This document shows, one piece after another, positions 42,894-56,700 of a DNA stretch of 64,000 bases. The stretch is from positions 4,282,501 through 4,346,500 of the forward strand of contig NC_087163.1 of the NCBI RefSeq assembly GCF_035594125.1, written 5' to 3'. The stretch comes from Scylla paramamosain. Lineage: Eukaryota; Arthropoda; Malacostraca; Decapoda; Portunidae. The first letter of the stretch is position 1. Every line of letters starts with the position of its first letter. The translations under genes were made by a program, and so were the position numbers. The notes beneath the pieces were generated by a model. That model saw only the letters and a list, made by a program, of their open reading frames with translations. It was not told where the DNA came from and did not search any database.

Positions 42894-43552
42894 ATTGTAC
42901 AACAGCAACTCATACACAACAGGTTGTAGCTTGTCATGGGTTTTAAGGTCAGGCACCTTCCCAGTTGTTGGAGGAAAGGTTAATCCTGGTTCTCACTTAT
43001 CTCCTCCAACCTTACTTGAAGCATGCATTGGCTGGAAGGAAATATCAATGTACGAGTTGGTACTCAAGAAAGCTCATGCTCTTACTACCTGGCCAAATTC
43101 CACCTCATGCCTTGATTTCTGGATGGCCAAGGAAAAGTACACCTGGTCATAAGATGTGAGGTTGTCAAGAACCCCAAGATAACCAGAAAACTCAAAAAAA
43201 ACACCCAAATAGCCAGAAATGGGCGTGTGATGGAATCTGGCTGGGTGGCAGAGCATGTGCTTTCTGCCTAACTCCGACTCGAATGCTCCGATATTCCTCC
43301 CAGGCAATGTGCGGTTTGTAAGGAGAGCATTAGTCTTTTGCTCCTAAGTCCTCTTTCCAGCCATCCTAAAAGACAAGGTAAAGAAGTGACAGGCTAAATA
43401 TAACAGCATATGACTTACAGGTTGGGGAGGGGGTAGGTGGAATCAGGCTCACCTACAAGGCCTAACCACCTCTCCAACAGCTGAGTAGGTGCCTGACCTT
43501 GAACCTAGTGACAAACTATAGCCTGTTATCTTGGAGAGTTCCAGTGTACAAT
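42894..43552. mobile_element. Inverted pair of tRNA-like SINE units (660-bp imperfect palindrome)
   Basis: The outer arms match in inverted orientation: AAGGTCAGGCACC at about 42945-42960 recurs on the minus strand near 43487-43505, with flanks GTTGTAGCTTGTCA against GCTATAGTTTGTCA and CAGTTGTTGGAG against CAGCTGTTGGAG. Inner parts also pair. At 43232-43297 (plus) a 66-nt block starts GGAATCTGGCTGGGTGGCAG and ends GATATTCC; at about 43034-43098 (minus) its partner starts GGAATTTGGCCAGGTAG and ends GATATTTCC. Both look like degraded tRNA heads (paired ends, A-box-like GGCNNNGTGGCAG, ACTCGAATGC near the B-box position). The simplest reading is two head-to-head copies of one tRNA-derived SINE; a fold-back DNA element is the alternative. 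Confidence 0.65.
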
Positions 43553-43846
43553 ATTCACCTGTAAGTTGGAATGCAGTGACATGGATGAACACATTTTATA
43601 AGGGGACTAGAGGGCATCTCATTCCATAACTTTCTGCAGTTACTATATTGGTGTCCCTTTGGTTCCATTCTACCAAACCACAATTTACCCTGCCTACATC
43701 TAGATAGTCAGATCTTTCATACAAATTTTTATTGCTCTCATTGCTTCCTTCTTGTCACTCTACATGTCCCCTCTTAGAATTCCTACAGCTGTGTCCTATT
43801 CTACATCAAAGTCTCTGCTCTATGTGCCTATGCTGGTAAAGACATA

Positions 43847-43851
<5 letters not shown>

Positions 43852-43916
<65 letters not shown>
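43852..43916 (+). repeat. (CT)n microsatellite
   Basis: About 65 nt CT followed by a pyrimidine-rich stretch to about 44130. Confidence 0.96.
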
Positions 43917-43918
<2 letters not shown>

Positions 43919-44280
43919 TCCATGTGATCCTGTGACATACATCTTTCACAGCCTTATCTTTAATTTCCTCCTCCCATATTTATTAACATTGTCTTACTGC
44001 TTTCAGTTACCTCATTCTCTCCCTCCTCCCACAATCACCTCACTTCTTTGTACAACACTGGCATTTACCCTGTTGGGTAGTCTGAAGTCATACCTCTACT
44101 AATTTCCTCTCAATCCCCCCCCTTTTTTTTCCCCAGTATTCACCTTCAGTTTGTTCCATGCACATTGTTTACAAATCTATTTGATCCACACATTTGTAGG
44201 ATCAGGTACATCATTCTGAATTTATAAAAGCAATTCTGCTTAATAGATATAAAATTCTATTAAATTAATTTATGGTTTAA

Positions 44281-45075
44281 AATACAAATGGAATTGTAGA
44301 GAATGATGGATCAGTTCTACAGTGTATATGAGAGAAACTGAAGGCAAGTGCTGGGGAAATTATGATAATTTTCTGGGGAAGAAAGTAGAGATGTGTTTAT
44401 AAATTAAACTTGTAGTGAATAGAAAGAAATAAAGAAAGAATAGAGTAGTGAAAGAGATTATAAAGTACTGTGTTATCTTAGTAAACATGGTGAGATGGAT
44501 GAAAAATGAGAGGGCAGTGCAAGATATGCATAGGATCACTTGCAAGGGTTATGAGGAGGAGAGAAACATGTAGAGAGGTCTAAGGAATATTAAACTGCTG
44601 GCTATGTCAGATTATGGCAAAGATATTTGGTTGTAGAATAGAGTGCAGCTGTCGAGAATGTGAGTTATGAGTTACCTACGAGGCATGTGGAGTGATGAGA
44701 TGGGAGTGTAAGAGCAATGGAATTACATATGAAAATGCAGATGAAAGTGCAGTATCAGTACCTGTGGAAAGGGAGTGAAATGTGGAGTGGATGAAGAGAT
44801 ATATAGTAGTTTGGCCACACATTGAGAAGATGAGTTAATTAAGAGGTTGTGAAAGTGAAGATCCTAATAAGAGAGGAAGGCCACTCAGAAGATATAGATA
44901 TGGTATGTGTAGAAGAAAACTTCAACAGCTAACTCTTGCATTTTGTAATTTAGGACGATAAAAGTGTGGAAAGGATGGGCAGTTGAAAGAGTGCACTAGA
45001 TGCAAAAGAATGGAGCAAAAAACTGTGCTTACATGTGATGAAGATGAATGGAGAGCAGTTTCAAATTTATCACCT
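44281..45075 (+). mobile_element. Decayed RTE-like LINE (family B), C-terminal part
   Basis: Broken frames on the plus strand give V-M-S-Y-L-R-G-M-W-S near 44665-44695 (family form E-M-S-Y-L-R-G), a G-V-K-C-G-V-D block near 44770, a W-x-G-H-like position near 44810, and D-E-D-E-W-R-A-V at about 45040-45065 (family D-R-x-E-W-R). The order matches the end of RTE-type LINE proteins and the remnant at 7925-8640. Frames are closed by many stops. Confidence 0.5.
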
Positions 45076-46193
45076 TAGACAATGCAAATGAAAATTTTTC
45101 ATTGTAATTGAAATATAGCATAAAACAATAGTTATGGCATATAAATTAATAGTTTTGATAATTTACATGTGCAAATTCTCTAACAGAATGATGCATTCAC
45201 AACTGCCCTCGAGTTATCCCCCTTCATGCCCAAGTCTTCACACTGTCCATCCATCCCATAGTTACTTTTTTGTGTAGTACAGACAGTGAGTCTGGAAACC
45301 TGTTGGAAGTGGAAAGCTGACAAAAAATCCTGCCAGTGTATTCCTTGAAATCAGTGCCTTGTCATATAACCTAAATGATAACTAATCACTAGTAATCGTA
45401 TGCATATTTATGATAACATGAATGAGAATAGAGCAATAACAATAGTAATAACAGGATCTGCTTCAGTGTGCAAGATCATGACAAAATCAACAAGAAATCC
45501 ATATATTTGAGGTCTGCTTAAATTGACAATTAAATCCCTGTTCAATGACTAGGATAAGAGAACAGCTAAAAATGACTTGAATCAGTCCACACCATTCTTG
45601 ATTTATATATGCAGTGAGCCAACTGCTGTATCCCACCCTTTGCTTTTTTATGGTGCAAGTAACCTGAGTGATTGATTATGACCAATATCCCTCATTAGTT
45701 GTAATACTAAGCTAGCCACAGAAAATATAGCTGTAAAACACATATTTGAGTTTAATACAAAGGCCTAATGTCTGCAGTTATTGCGATGCTATGCACTAAG
45801 GTAACTTGGTGACTAAGGTTAACATGCTTTGTGCAGCTGTAATCAACAACACTGGTGGGATAATATCTGTTCATCACATATTCCTTGCTACTTATTAAGT
45901 CCCACAAGTAAAGGATGGTGATAGCAGTGTTTCCAAAACTTGTGATAGTTACCAATATCTAAATTGTGCTTAGTACTTCATTTAGTCTCCTCACATACTG
46001 GTGTATTACTCCTACATGAGAGATCCCTTCTTGACACTTCCTCTATTCTTTCAAGATAATCCACCTCATTCTATAATTACAATACATCCCCCTTTAGCTT
46101 AATTTCAAATCTAGCTACATCTATAGCCATTTTCTAAGCCATTGCTATTTTTGTAATCCTTGACTAGTCCCTGTTACCTGTCATCTAGACAGG

Positions 46194-46650
46194 GTGGAAT
46201 CAAAAGCTTTTCGTCTCATCAACTCCTCTCCTCTAACTGACTGTCTTCAGCCTCTCTCTCACTGCCGCAGTGTTGCATCTCTAGCTGTCTTCTACCACTA
46301 TTTTCATGCTAACTGCTCATCTGATCTTGCTAACTGCGTGCCTCCCCTCCTCCTGCAGCCTCGCTGCACAAGACTTTCTTCTTTCTCTCACCCCTATTCT
46401 GTCCACCTCTCTAATGCAAGAGTTAATAGTATTTTCAATCATTCATCCCTTTCTGGTAAACTCTGGAACTCCCTGCCTGCTTCTGTATTTCCACCTTCCT
46501 GACTTGAATTCCTTTAAGAGGGAGGTTTCAAGACACTTATTCATTAATTTTTGAATACTGCTTTGACCCTTTTACCCTTTTATGGGACTGGCATTTCAGT
46601 GGGCATTTTTTTTTATTGGATTTGTGTTGCCCTTGGCCAGTGTCCATCCT

Positions 46651-46702
<52 letters not shown>

Positions 46703-46703
46703 T
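46194..46703 (+). mobile_element. LINE family A, C-terminal and 3' end with poly(A)
   Basis: The frame from 46194 reads V-E-S-K-A-F-R-L-I-N-S-S, F-S-H-P-Y-S-V-H-L-S-N-A-R and K-L-W-N-S-L-P-A-S. A one-base shift near 46502 brings in D-L-N-S-F-K-R-E-V-S-R-H-L-F. The 3' UTR ends CCATCCTACAT and a run of about 44 A. It is nearly identical to 59225-59700 (minus). 5'-truncated, sense on the plus strand, just downstream of the HPS3 stop and antisense to that gene. Confidence 0.88.
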
Positions 46704-47343
46704 ATGCTCAACTCTGGTAACCACTAGATTTGTTTAAGTGCACTGTTTCCATAGTACTCGTATATGCTACTCTTCCCTTTATGGTAGCTGACTGCACTAC
46801 AACAATATGTAAGAGTATGACGACCTGTTGAAAGCTCTGCCATGATCATCCTTTATGGGAAGAATAAAGGCTACCCAAAGGGGAGTATGGAGGACAAGTA
46901 GTCTAAAATTCCATATAGTAGCACATAAATATCTAAAGTATCTCTGAATAATTCAAATGACTAGAATGTTATCGAGATTCAATCAACTAAACCAAAAACT
47001 GACAGCATAGAGATGCACTATTCCTATATAGAAATTGTCATGACTGGGAGCCAGATTAGCTGGAAGGAAGAGCATAATCAGTGTGACACCAAGTGACCTT
47101 AAAATGATCAATGGACTACAAGTGAAGATTTGGCCCAATGTCATAGTTTGTACTAAAATAATTTACTTCAAAGAATTCCTGTATCTACTGTTTAGTTAAA
47201 TTTTTTTTTCACTTAGTTTGCCCCTCATCAACAAATACAGTAAATTCCTCCTTTCAGCTCTGTCAATACTTACATAATAAGTCTAATGACTAGGCATGAA
47301 AGCTGACTTAGCATCACCTGGAGTTGTCAATGACCAATCCACA

Positions 47344-48533
47344 TTACTTTGCCATTTGTGTCAACACATTTTTGGCGTAGGTCATCATAGAATTGCGAAG
47401 GTGGACTGCCAAGGCAGCAGAATGGCACTGCCGGATGTGACCTCTGAACTCCTCATGGCGACTGCTGGGTATGATCCTCATGAATATATCTAGAGGTGCA
47501 GTCAGAACCAATTCACCTAATACAGCTGTAGACAAAAAGATCAATCTTAATAAAGGAAATATTCACACATATATGGATCACCAAAAAGGTATTAAAAGTA
47601 AATACTTAACCAATATTCAAGACCAGCATTTATAATACCGATATGTAACTGATACCAGTTGAATAAAATTTCAAAATACTTAATCTCTTAATTCTTAAAT
47701 TTTAATTATTATAGCAAATCTTTGTAAATAATTTGCACCATCCTGAAAATATGAACTGTTCTTGATGCTCATGCACATAATTTTGATAGATTACATGTTT
47801 GATTTGCATAGTCACAAAGTAAATATGCAGTGTAGGCTGTTTTGCTATGGCCCCTCCCTTGTGATTGTATATGAATGAGTGAGATGTTAGAGAGGTAGGC
47901 AGATTGATAGAAACACCTAGTGAATAACTCCTTGCTAGTCATATGCATTTCCTATGAGTGCCTTCAAAGTACCGCCTGCTAATTACTTGTTTTCTTCATG
48001 TCACATGTAACTAAAATTTGCTGTTTTGCTTCAATCACTGAGCAAAATTTACTGTTTTATTTCAATCACACAGCAAATGAACCAAACCCCAGAGGCTTGT
48101 TCTTGCTATGGAAGAGCATCAGATTATGCATAGGAGTACAAGTTGGATGTGCAAATGTATCCCATTAGAAAATTGAGTAATTGCAGTATTTTTCAAGAAG
48201 CAAGGAGCAATTAAGGTTATATGACAAAACACAAAACTCATAATATTGTTAATATAAGTGCATGAAAATGAAAAATGGAGGCTGGATAATAAATGTGATA
48301 TAGATAATACAATTTGATCTTACCATTCAAGACATCTGAGTAAATATGATAAGTTGCATCTGATTCCACAAGGCTGGATTTATGATTTATTAACTTTGTC
48401 ACAAGTTCTTCCCACTCTAGTGGGGACTCGTACATATCCTGTAAAAGACAAAGCAATGGTTAGTCATTACAAAACCCATGAAGCATGTAGAGTTATAGAT
48501 CATCAATGAGCTATTTCTGACACAAAGTGGCAT

Positions 48534-48614
<81 letters not shown>

Positions 48615-49733
48615 TTGAAATTCAAAGGGTAAACAATCAAAAGCCTGAAATTAAATACCAAGTTCCTAAGCTTGTTTTGTAGGTCTTAATTCAAATTCAC
48701 TTATCTATACCAAGGCTGTCTACCTGAAAAGAGGCACACAACATTCACATTCACGCCACTCTTAGCACCTTGGCCCCCAACGGAGAAGAGAAAGTACTCC
48801 TGCCCTCATCTTTTGGAAGATCAGTCACACAGCTTGAACAGTTGTCTGGAAAAGGGCTCCTTCATCGCAAGTACTCTTCCCTACCACATCTGTGTGAGAC
48901 CATCAATGTGTAACATCTCCCTTGGAGGTTACAGGGCTGTGTCATTCTTCACCCACTCACAGCTGCTCTTCATTCACTTCTGTCATGGACAATCATTCTT
49001 CTATGCCCCAGTGTCAGCCCTCTTCCCTTTTAGGCCTCCTTTACACTATCTATGCATCCCTTATGTGGCCTCTATCTCACAAGTTCATACCTCTCACTTG
49101 ATCTAAGGATTCTCCATTCTCACACATCCATACCACCCCAGCACACATGGTTATGGCTGTCCTGCAGTCTCTCACAACACCTGTCCTCTTTCTCACTTCA
49201 TTTCGGACTCTGTACAAGTCACTCCACACATACTCCATAGAGATCTCATCTCCATTACATTCAATCTCCCATTGTCAGCTATTCTCATAATCCAAGTCTA
49301 AGCACTGTACCCTTCATACAATATTCTCTTCACATTCATTCTAAGTGCCATACTCTCAAACAATATTCATACCTCATAACACTTTTCTTGCTTCCTTTTA
49401 TGTATGTATTTCAAATTCACATGCACAAGGAAGTAAAGCAATGACTACTGTATGACATCATCACCAATCCTCAAATTAAATTAACACATTTCTTTCCATG
49501 ATTCCCACAATTACCTTTCCAAACTGCAGAAGAGCATATGGAAACTCCTCCAAGATGTAATCCAGCTGCTGTGAGCGATCCAAGCATAGTATCTTGAGAG
49601 ACTGTGCACCCAAAACAGATGGATTGGCTGTGGCAAACTTGAGAACGTTTGAACGATCCTCTGATGATGGCAGATCAGAGCTTAGGAGAGACTGAAAATA
49701 ACTCTCATTAACCATTTACAGTACATGACAAAC

Positions 49734-49787
<54 letters not shown>

Positions 49788-50256
49788 TTAAATGATTGAT
49801 AAAAAATGTGAATGTAGCACTGCAAGGGCAAGTGATAAGGAAGAAAAACTGGACAATTCACATGACTACTAGAAGTATTTTTACACTTTTTAACACTAAA
49901 ATTTTGCTACAACCAAAAGTCTTCTGAGACAAACTGGTGTAAGGTTGATTATAATCCAAACTTCAATTTCTCAACCATCACCATAGTATGGTATAGCATA
50001 GCAGTGTTAAAGGAGCATTTACCTGAAGAACCACAAGGTGCAGCAGTGAGGAAGACAAGGTTTTTCTCATTTCCTTAACTTCTGAGGGAGTCTTGTCTTC
50101 AGGGGCTTCTCCTTCAATAGCAACTATTGCCTGGCTTTTGTTGCTCATGGACTGTTCTTGACTAAATGGAGGCAGAAGGGCCAGGAATGTTGGGCGTGGG
50201 GCATACAGCTCCTTCAAGGCTACTCTCTGGTCACTCCAATTTGGGTCTTCCTTAGA
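47344..50256 (-). CDS. HPS3: HPS3 last four exons and stop
   Basis: Exons 50023-50256, 49515-49691, 48324-48438 and 47344-47525. The stretch S-Q-Q-L-D-Y-I-L-E-E-F-P-Y-A-L-L-Q and P-L-E-W-E-E-L-V-T-K-L parallels human E-Q-C-I-D-I-L-L-E-R-C-P-E-A-V-I and L-W-W-K-K-L-L-P-E-L. The last exon (A-V-L-G-E-L-V-L to M-A-K, stop TAA at 47346-47344) is less similar. No nearby AATAAA was found on this strand. Confidence 0.8.
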
Positions 50257-50756
50257 CTGAGGAATCCAAAACAAAATTACCATGCTGTATTATCATTGTA
50301 GTATATTATACTACAGACATTTAATGTGCAAGGATTTTTCAATTAAAAATCAGGTACTAAATAAAACAGGGTAACAGGTAAAATATCAGTCTAAAGTCTT
50401 ATATCATATATGTATTGTTGGCCATCTTATCTGAAAATAGCTTGTCAAGTGAAATTCTTGATCATTAGATTAATTCTATGGTTTTCTGCATGTTATGTAT
50501 GGGTCAGACTGTTTATTAACACTCAGTTGTCACAGGGACTAGAGTTTCTTGGGCACTAAATTTGTTTTGTAAAAAAAAAAAAAATAAAAAAAATAAATAA
50601 ATAAATAAATAAATAAATAAAAAAGAAAAATAAATAAATCTGAATAGTACCACCATGTACATACCTTATCACCGAAAGCACCCATGAGACTGGCCAGGTA
50701 AAGGCTCACCAGCACTCGTACAGCTCTGTCATAACGGTCCCGCTGGTCAGTGATCT

Positions 50757-50798
<42 letters not shown>

Positions 50799-53700
50799 AG
50801 ATATAAAACTATATTGTGTATATATTTTGTGCATATTGCAATATTAATTAAGCTGATTTTATTCTTGGCAGACAAGCCAATTAAACACAAGTTGACTATT
50901 ATGCTCTAAAGCATGAATAAAAAGAACAAAATCACCTTTCTATAAGCATTTACTTACCTCAGTGTTGTGGGCATATTCCAAGAAGAACTTTTCCAGAAAG
51001 TCTCTAAGCCAAAGTGAATGTGTGTTGCACTCAGGGCCACAAGACACAATTGGATACACTGCTATAAAGGCATCTACAAAAGCATTCAAAGACAGAGTGC
51101 CTTCCCCAATCATGGACACAAATACCTCTGTGAAAACTTCTTTCTTGTGCTCTGCCAGGACCTGTAAAAAATGCATTCAACAATAAATGTTAGTCCAACA
51201 AGTACAAGAAAATAAGTTGCTCATGCAATTTTCATGTCATGGAGGAGGATTAACAATTTCTCACCTGTGCCAAGGGGGAGAGTGTTGTTGTCCCATCCTG
51301 TGTAGTGAGGAGAAGACGGGAATGCTGCAGCAACACCACTACCAACTGGTAAGCTCGAAGTGAGGCCACAACTGTTGCTACCTAAGTGAAGGGCAATTAA
51401 TTAATAGTCTTATATACAAATCTTGATGGAGAAATTTAGGTATAAGTATGTATGCATACCTGTTCAGGTGATCCTCTGTCCAGAATCACAAGGGCCAAGG
51501 CCAGGACGTCTGTTGGTCTTGGCTCCTGCGTTTTGGACAATTCTGTTTTTATTATTGCCAGCACCTGTTGGGATGGGAAGTTCATAGCATACATGAAATA
51601 AAAATATCACAAAAAAAAAATATATATACTCAGGTTTGAATTCTCAATTAAATCTGGCCAAAAACCTATTGTTCTTAAAAAACAAATACTAATGAAATAA
51701 GCAGAACATTTTCTTAACACATCTTTGTTAATAAAATTCCTACCTTATCTTTCTTGTATTCCTTAAAGCAATTTGACTGTAGAATTACTGCAGACACTTT
51801 TTCTGGGGCAATCTTTTCCATCATCTCCAAAACACAGTTGGCCTGAAAATGACACACAATTAAGACACATGATTATATGTATGTAGTTAACAGCACATCT
51901 CCAATTGAACACAAGCTCTTGAGCTAAGAAGGATTTCACATTGCCTCACCTGTGCAGCAGTGAGTGGAGCTGTGTTTGGATGGAGCAGAAGAGCTGAGAC
52001 AACAGGAACAAGGCCTGGGCACTGCAACTCCAGCCTCTCTACTACTGCATCAGGAGTGAGGCTGGACACCTGGTAATACTGAGTAGCCTGCTTCCATTCT
52101 GCCTCTGTATCACACCTGTAGAAAAATAAGCTTATAATAAGATAATATAATTTTATTACTTATACTGTGCTGCAATGTGATGAGGGATTTTATTTAACCA
52201 GTAAACAAATATAACTTACTGGGCATAGTAATCACCAAGCAATGCTGAAGAATCCTGCAACAAAGAGCAAAGATCTTCATCAGACTCCTCAGCCTGAGGC
52301 AGCTCGTGGTGCAGGGCTGTGGTGAGGATCAGATGAGCTTCCAATAGCAAGTGCAAGTAAGTAGAGGGAGAGGCAGAGCGGTGGCTACGGCCCACACGCA
52401 CCATCTCCTTGTACAGGTTGGCAGCACTAGGCAGGTGGAGTGAGTACACTGTGTGGGATTTGTCACCACCTCTGGGGAAGAAACACAAGACATTATTTCT
52501 TTCTAAATGTGCATCTATAGAGATGCAACATGTAAATATCTGGTCTACATCCCTCCCTTCAGGGATGATATAAGGCTGTTATTAATGGAAAGATTTTTGG
52601 CATTTCTATGAAACATTTTCAATATTTTCTTGTGTAAATGGTATGACAAATCATGACAGACCAAAAATCCTTTGGTCATTAGTGATCATCTTAAATCTCG
52701 CTGATAATGTGTTTAGTTTGTATTTACCTAGAATGTCCTATTAGATATTTGATTCTCAGCAATGACTTCTAACTGCTACCAAGAAACTGATCACAGGACA
52801 AGATAGATAAACTAAGGAATGAACCACCATAAGGACACTCAAGATCATGTGAGTCTGACAGTTTACCAGTCAGGCCAATAAGGCTGATTCACTTAGGTCG
52901 AAGGATGACTTTGACTCTTCTGTCACTACATATGAATATATTAAGAAAGAATTATGAATACAAATCTCATTCTGGAAAAGAAAAATCTTTAACTACTTAC
53001 ATAACAAGAAAAGTGACTTACTCATTATTTGCAGCTATCAGGGCAAGGCAAGATTTGGTGAGAGTGAGTGTCTCAACATTGAGGAAGGGCCGCAGTCCAA
53101 CCAAACACACAGTCTCCTCCCAGTGTGGGGGAACCTGGGAATAGAGTTTATTCTAAACAAAATATTTCACCTTCCACATTGTTTGCTTCAACTGCCCAAC
53201 CTTCTGATTTAATTCAGCTAATGAATTAATATTTTGTAATTAACAGACTTTCCACCAACTGCTTCACCTTCCAGTCTACTTACAACCATGTTGAGGCCCT
53301 CTGGGAGGTGTGACACAACAACAACAGGGTGTGGTCTGAGGGTGTAAGTTTCCAGGCCAGTTAGTGTGAGGGCATGTAGGAGAGATGGTTCTAGTGCCAC
53401 TGAGTACACAGGTGCTGTGTAAGAGAAGACACCGCCACGCACTACACTGCTACCTAGGAGAGAAATTGTAATCATTACTTAATGCAAAGAAAGCTCAGAT
53501 TGTTTAGCAGTACCTCTGATATTAACACTCAATTTATCCAGCCTCTGCTTTATATTTAACACAATATAACATCAATATTATTTTTCCATATTAACTTTAG
53601 TTATTTCTTGAATAACACATTTATGTAAAAAATGGTTGGTTGAAAAAATTATGTTGCTTCCTCTAAAATTTACAAACAATGTTCCTTGTTTTAAATATTT

Positions 53701-56700
53701 TCTAATAGTAATTTCATTTAACAAAACCCTATATTAATTACAACACATGCTTGAAAACATGGAGACACTTGACTCACTGAAGGCATCATAAGAGAGAGTG
53801 ATGTGGTACAGCTGGCCAACATGTGGAGTTGTAAGGAAGACTGAAGCACCAACCTTGAGGGCTGACCCGGAGGGCTGTAGTGGGTGTGAAGGACGACGAG
53901 GGGGAGTTGCTTTACCATCTGTTAAGATGAAAATTCCTGTTATGTAATTTAAATAAAAGTATCCTGAGATGTAACATGGTTTTGTAGTTTACAGGAGTGA
54001 AAATTTGACATTACAAGACAATGCTAAGAAAACAACTAAAATTTAAACAAAACCCTAAGAAAATCCATAAATCTATACATTCAATCCTTACACTAGGGAA
54101 AGAGGGAGAGGGAGGGGAAGAAAGATGCTGTCTTAGGTATGGAACTTCAGAAAGTTGTTGCTTGGCTCATTCAGGCACAAGTTTACATTGCATTTGATGC
54201 ACCTGATGAATGGATAATGAGGTCAAATCTATTGAAGAATGAAGTTAAATAGGTCACATCTCAGGTGTATGAAGTAGGCTATTGTGACAGTATAAAAAAT
54301 AATGAGGTTTATCTGAGGTACAATTGCCACTGCATGAAAATCCACAAATGTGCCAGAAAAAAGCTGGTAACAGGCTAGGCCATCTCCCACCACTGCAGTA
54401 GTTTTGTTAGCTGGTAGTTGCACCTTACTGGTTTTAGTTATTGGCAGAGAGCAAGCAAAATGACCAGGGAGAAGTGAAGGCTCTTTCCTTCTCAGAGACA
54501 CATTGACAGAAGGGACATATGTATCAAATGCGATATAAATGTGTTCCAGAATGAGAAAACTTTCCTACAGCTTGATACCTAAGGCAGTCTCTGTCTTCTC
54601 TCTCTCTCTCTGACCACTAATTCCTGATGTAAGAAGAATTAATGGATTTCTTTTGCCACCATTATAAACATCTTTTGTATCTGTACAATGTGGAAGCTTT
54701 ATTCGTTAAGGGTCAGAAAATCAAGTTACATTAATAATCTAAAAATGTAATGAATCTAAGTACTGCATCAAACAGCATCCTTCCTTTCCCTGGTGATCAA
54801 CATGACAAATCAGCCACACAGTAATACAGAATCATATCAATCCTCAACCTGGGACCTTTGTAAAATCTAGTGGTCTGAAATATGTAGCATCATTATTTTG
54901 GGCCAAGGAAATATTATATGGCCTATATAAGGTTAAATTCAAGCAGTTCTAATGCTATCTTTCACCTTTCTTCCCCTTCTCTGACTCATACACAGCCATC
55001 AGCATGAGGTTGGAGAAGGGAATGTCAGGATCACTGGTGTGGTCAGCTCGCCGGTGGATGAGAGTCACTGCTTCAAATACATTTGCTGGAAGTTTCACTC
55101 CTGAAGAGTTTGTGGTGAGGACCTTCATGCGAACACTGGAGCATCGGGCTGAGCTGGAAATCAAAGAGGGCTTAAATAAGCTCACTATGCTTACTTGGAA
55201 TATCATGCATTACTTTTGCTTTTACACAACTTTTAATTAAAAAAGAAAAATTTGCAGCTCACCTTACAGGACCAATGACCTCCCCTGGTTCAGCTACTGG
55301 CCCACACTGAGCAGCTCCTACTAGGGAGGGGAACAGGAGAAATCGACTGTCTTCTGCAGGACGCCTCCGTCCATAGGACAGTGTTGGCACCCATGTAAGT
55401 TCACTTAAATCTACATAGTCATCAGCATCTCTTATGGATATTAAAGAATCCTGTAAATAAAACACCTTCAGTTAATATTATAAAAAACTTTCCTTATTAA
55501 TACTATCTTTTTAATAAGCTAAGCCATCACAAAGATGTTAATTCAGCATACAGTATCCCCAAAAATAAACACAGTGACAGCTAACCTCCTTCTTCAGACG
55601 CTCCTTCATCAAGCCCCCAGAGCTCATGGAGTCAATACTGCGGCCTGGGGATCTTGATGCTGACCGTGTCTTGGACTTGGAGCGGGACTTGCTGCGCTTT
55701 TCTTGTGGTTTACTCTCTTTTTCTTCTGAGTTTGCTTTCAAAAGTTGTGAATTGATTGTAATTTGAAAGATGTGTGCTTCTGACTCAGATATACATCCAA
55801 TCAAATCCTCAGACATGGCAACTTCCTTAACAATGAAGGACATGTCAAGTTCCATGTATTCTTCAAAGTCAATAAATTTAACTTTTGAAAGATCATGGGT
55901 CTTTTCACAGAATCTGAATATTGTTACACTGATGCCACAAGCCACAGCAATGTTCCCAGTTGATTGACAGCAGGCAATGAACTCTGCTGGTTTACGAAGA
56001 GGAATTTCCACCATTTCTAGATTAGCGACACCTGACTGACTGCTGGGTGTGACGCGCCCGGCAATCCTGGCCCTCATTGGCTGATTGGTGGTGCTCTGAT
56101 CCCAGTGGAGATAGACTCGTACATATCGGTGATCACCACCATGTCTGGCTGGCTTGGTTTCTAATGTGACCACAAAGTTGCCTGGTTGAGGAAACCTTTG
56201 TTTTAGCATATAAAAACATTTGCTTAACAATCAGTCTATATTCTTGATAGTTAATTCCATTTGCAATCTCTTTGGACATATGTAAATGAACACATTTAAT
56301 GAACATTCTCATGAAGAAACAAGAATAGAACTCTGCTGTGTAATGTACCTGTTTCACAGTAAACAATTTGCTGGACCAGATCAACAGTGGGGAAACTGCC
56401 TTGCAAAGCTCCACCAGCCTTGAGATCACGGATATCCACGGTGTGTTCCCCACCGACCAGGAGAATGTCATCTTTTCCCCTGGTGACTCCTCGGCCCCCT
56501 GAGCGCTCCAGGCCAGCTACATCTTGACGTGTGAAGTGATGGACTGATATGACTCGCACCATTTTGCTGCAAATGACATTTTTCTCATATTTAAAGAAGA
56601 TGCATAACTAAAGCAATATAGTGCAATATATTATTGAGGTCTGAGGTTTGTGACTGGAACTGATCACATGTGACAGGTGAAAACCAAATGTGAAAAAAAG

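Noticed and set aside
43232..43297. A functional tRNA gene
   Set aside because: Acceptor-like ends pair, but the anticodon and T arms do not fold properly and a second copy exists in a repeat; it is a SINE head at best.
42895..43307. Open frames of 64-85 codons on both strands
   Set aside because: They fall entirely inside the inverted SINE pair.
46194..46554. Apparent host genes of 102 and 82 codons
   Set aside because: They match the C-terminal end of the LINE at 59.3-59.8 kb in two frames.
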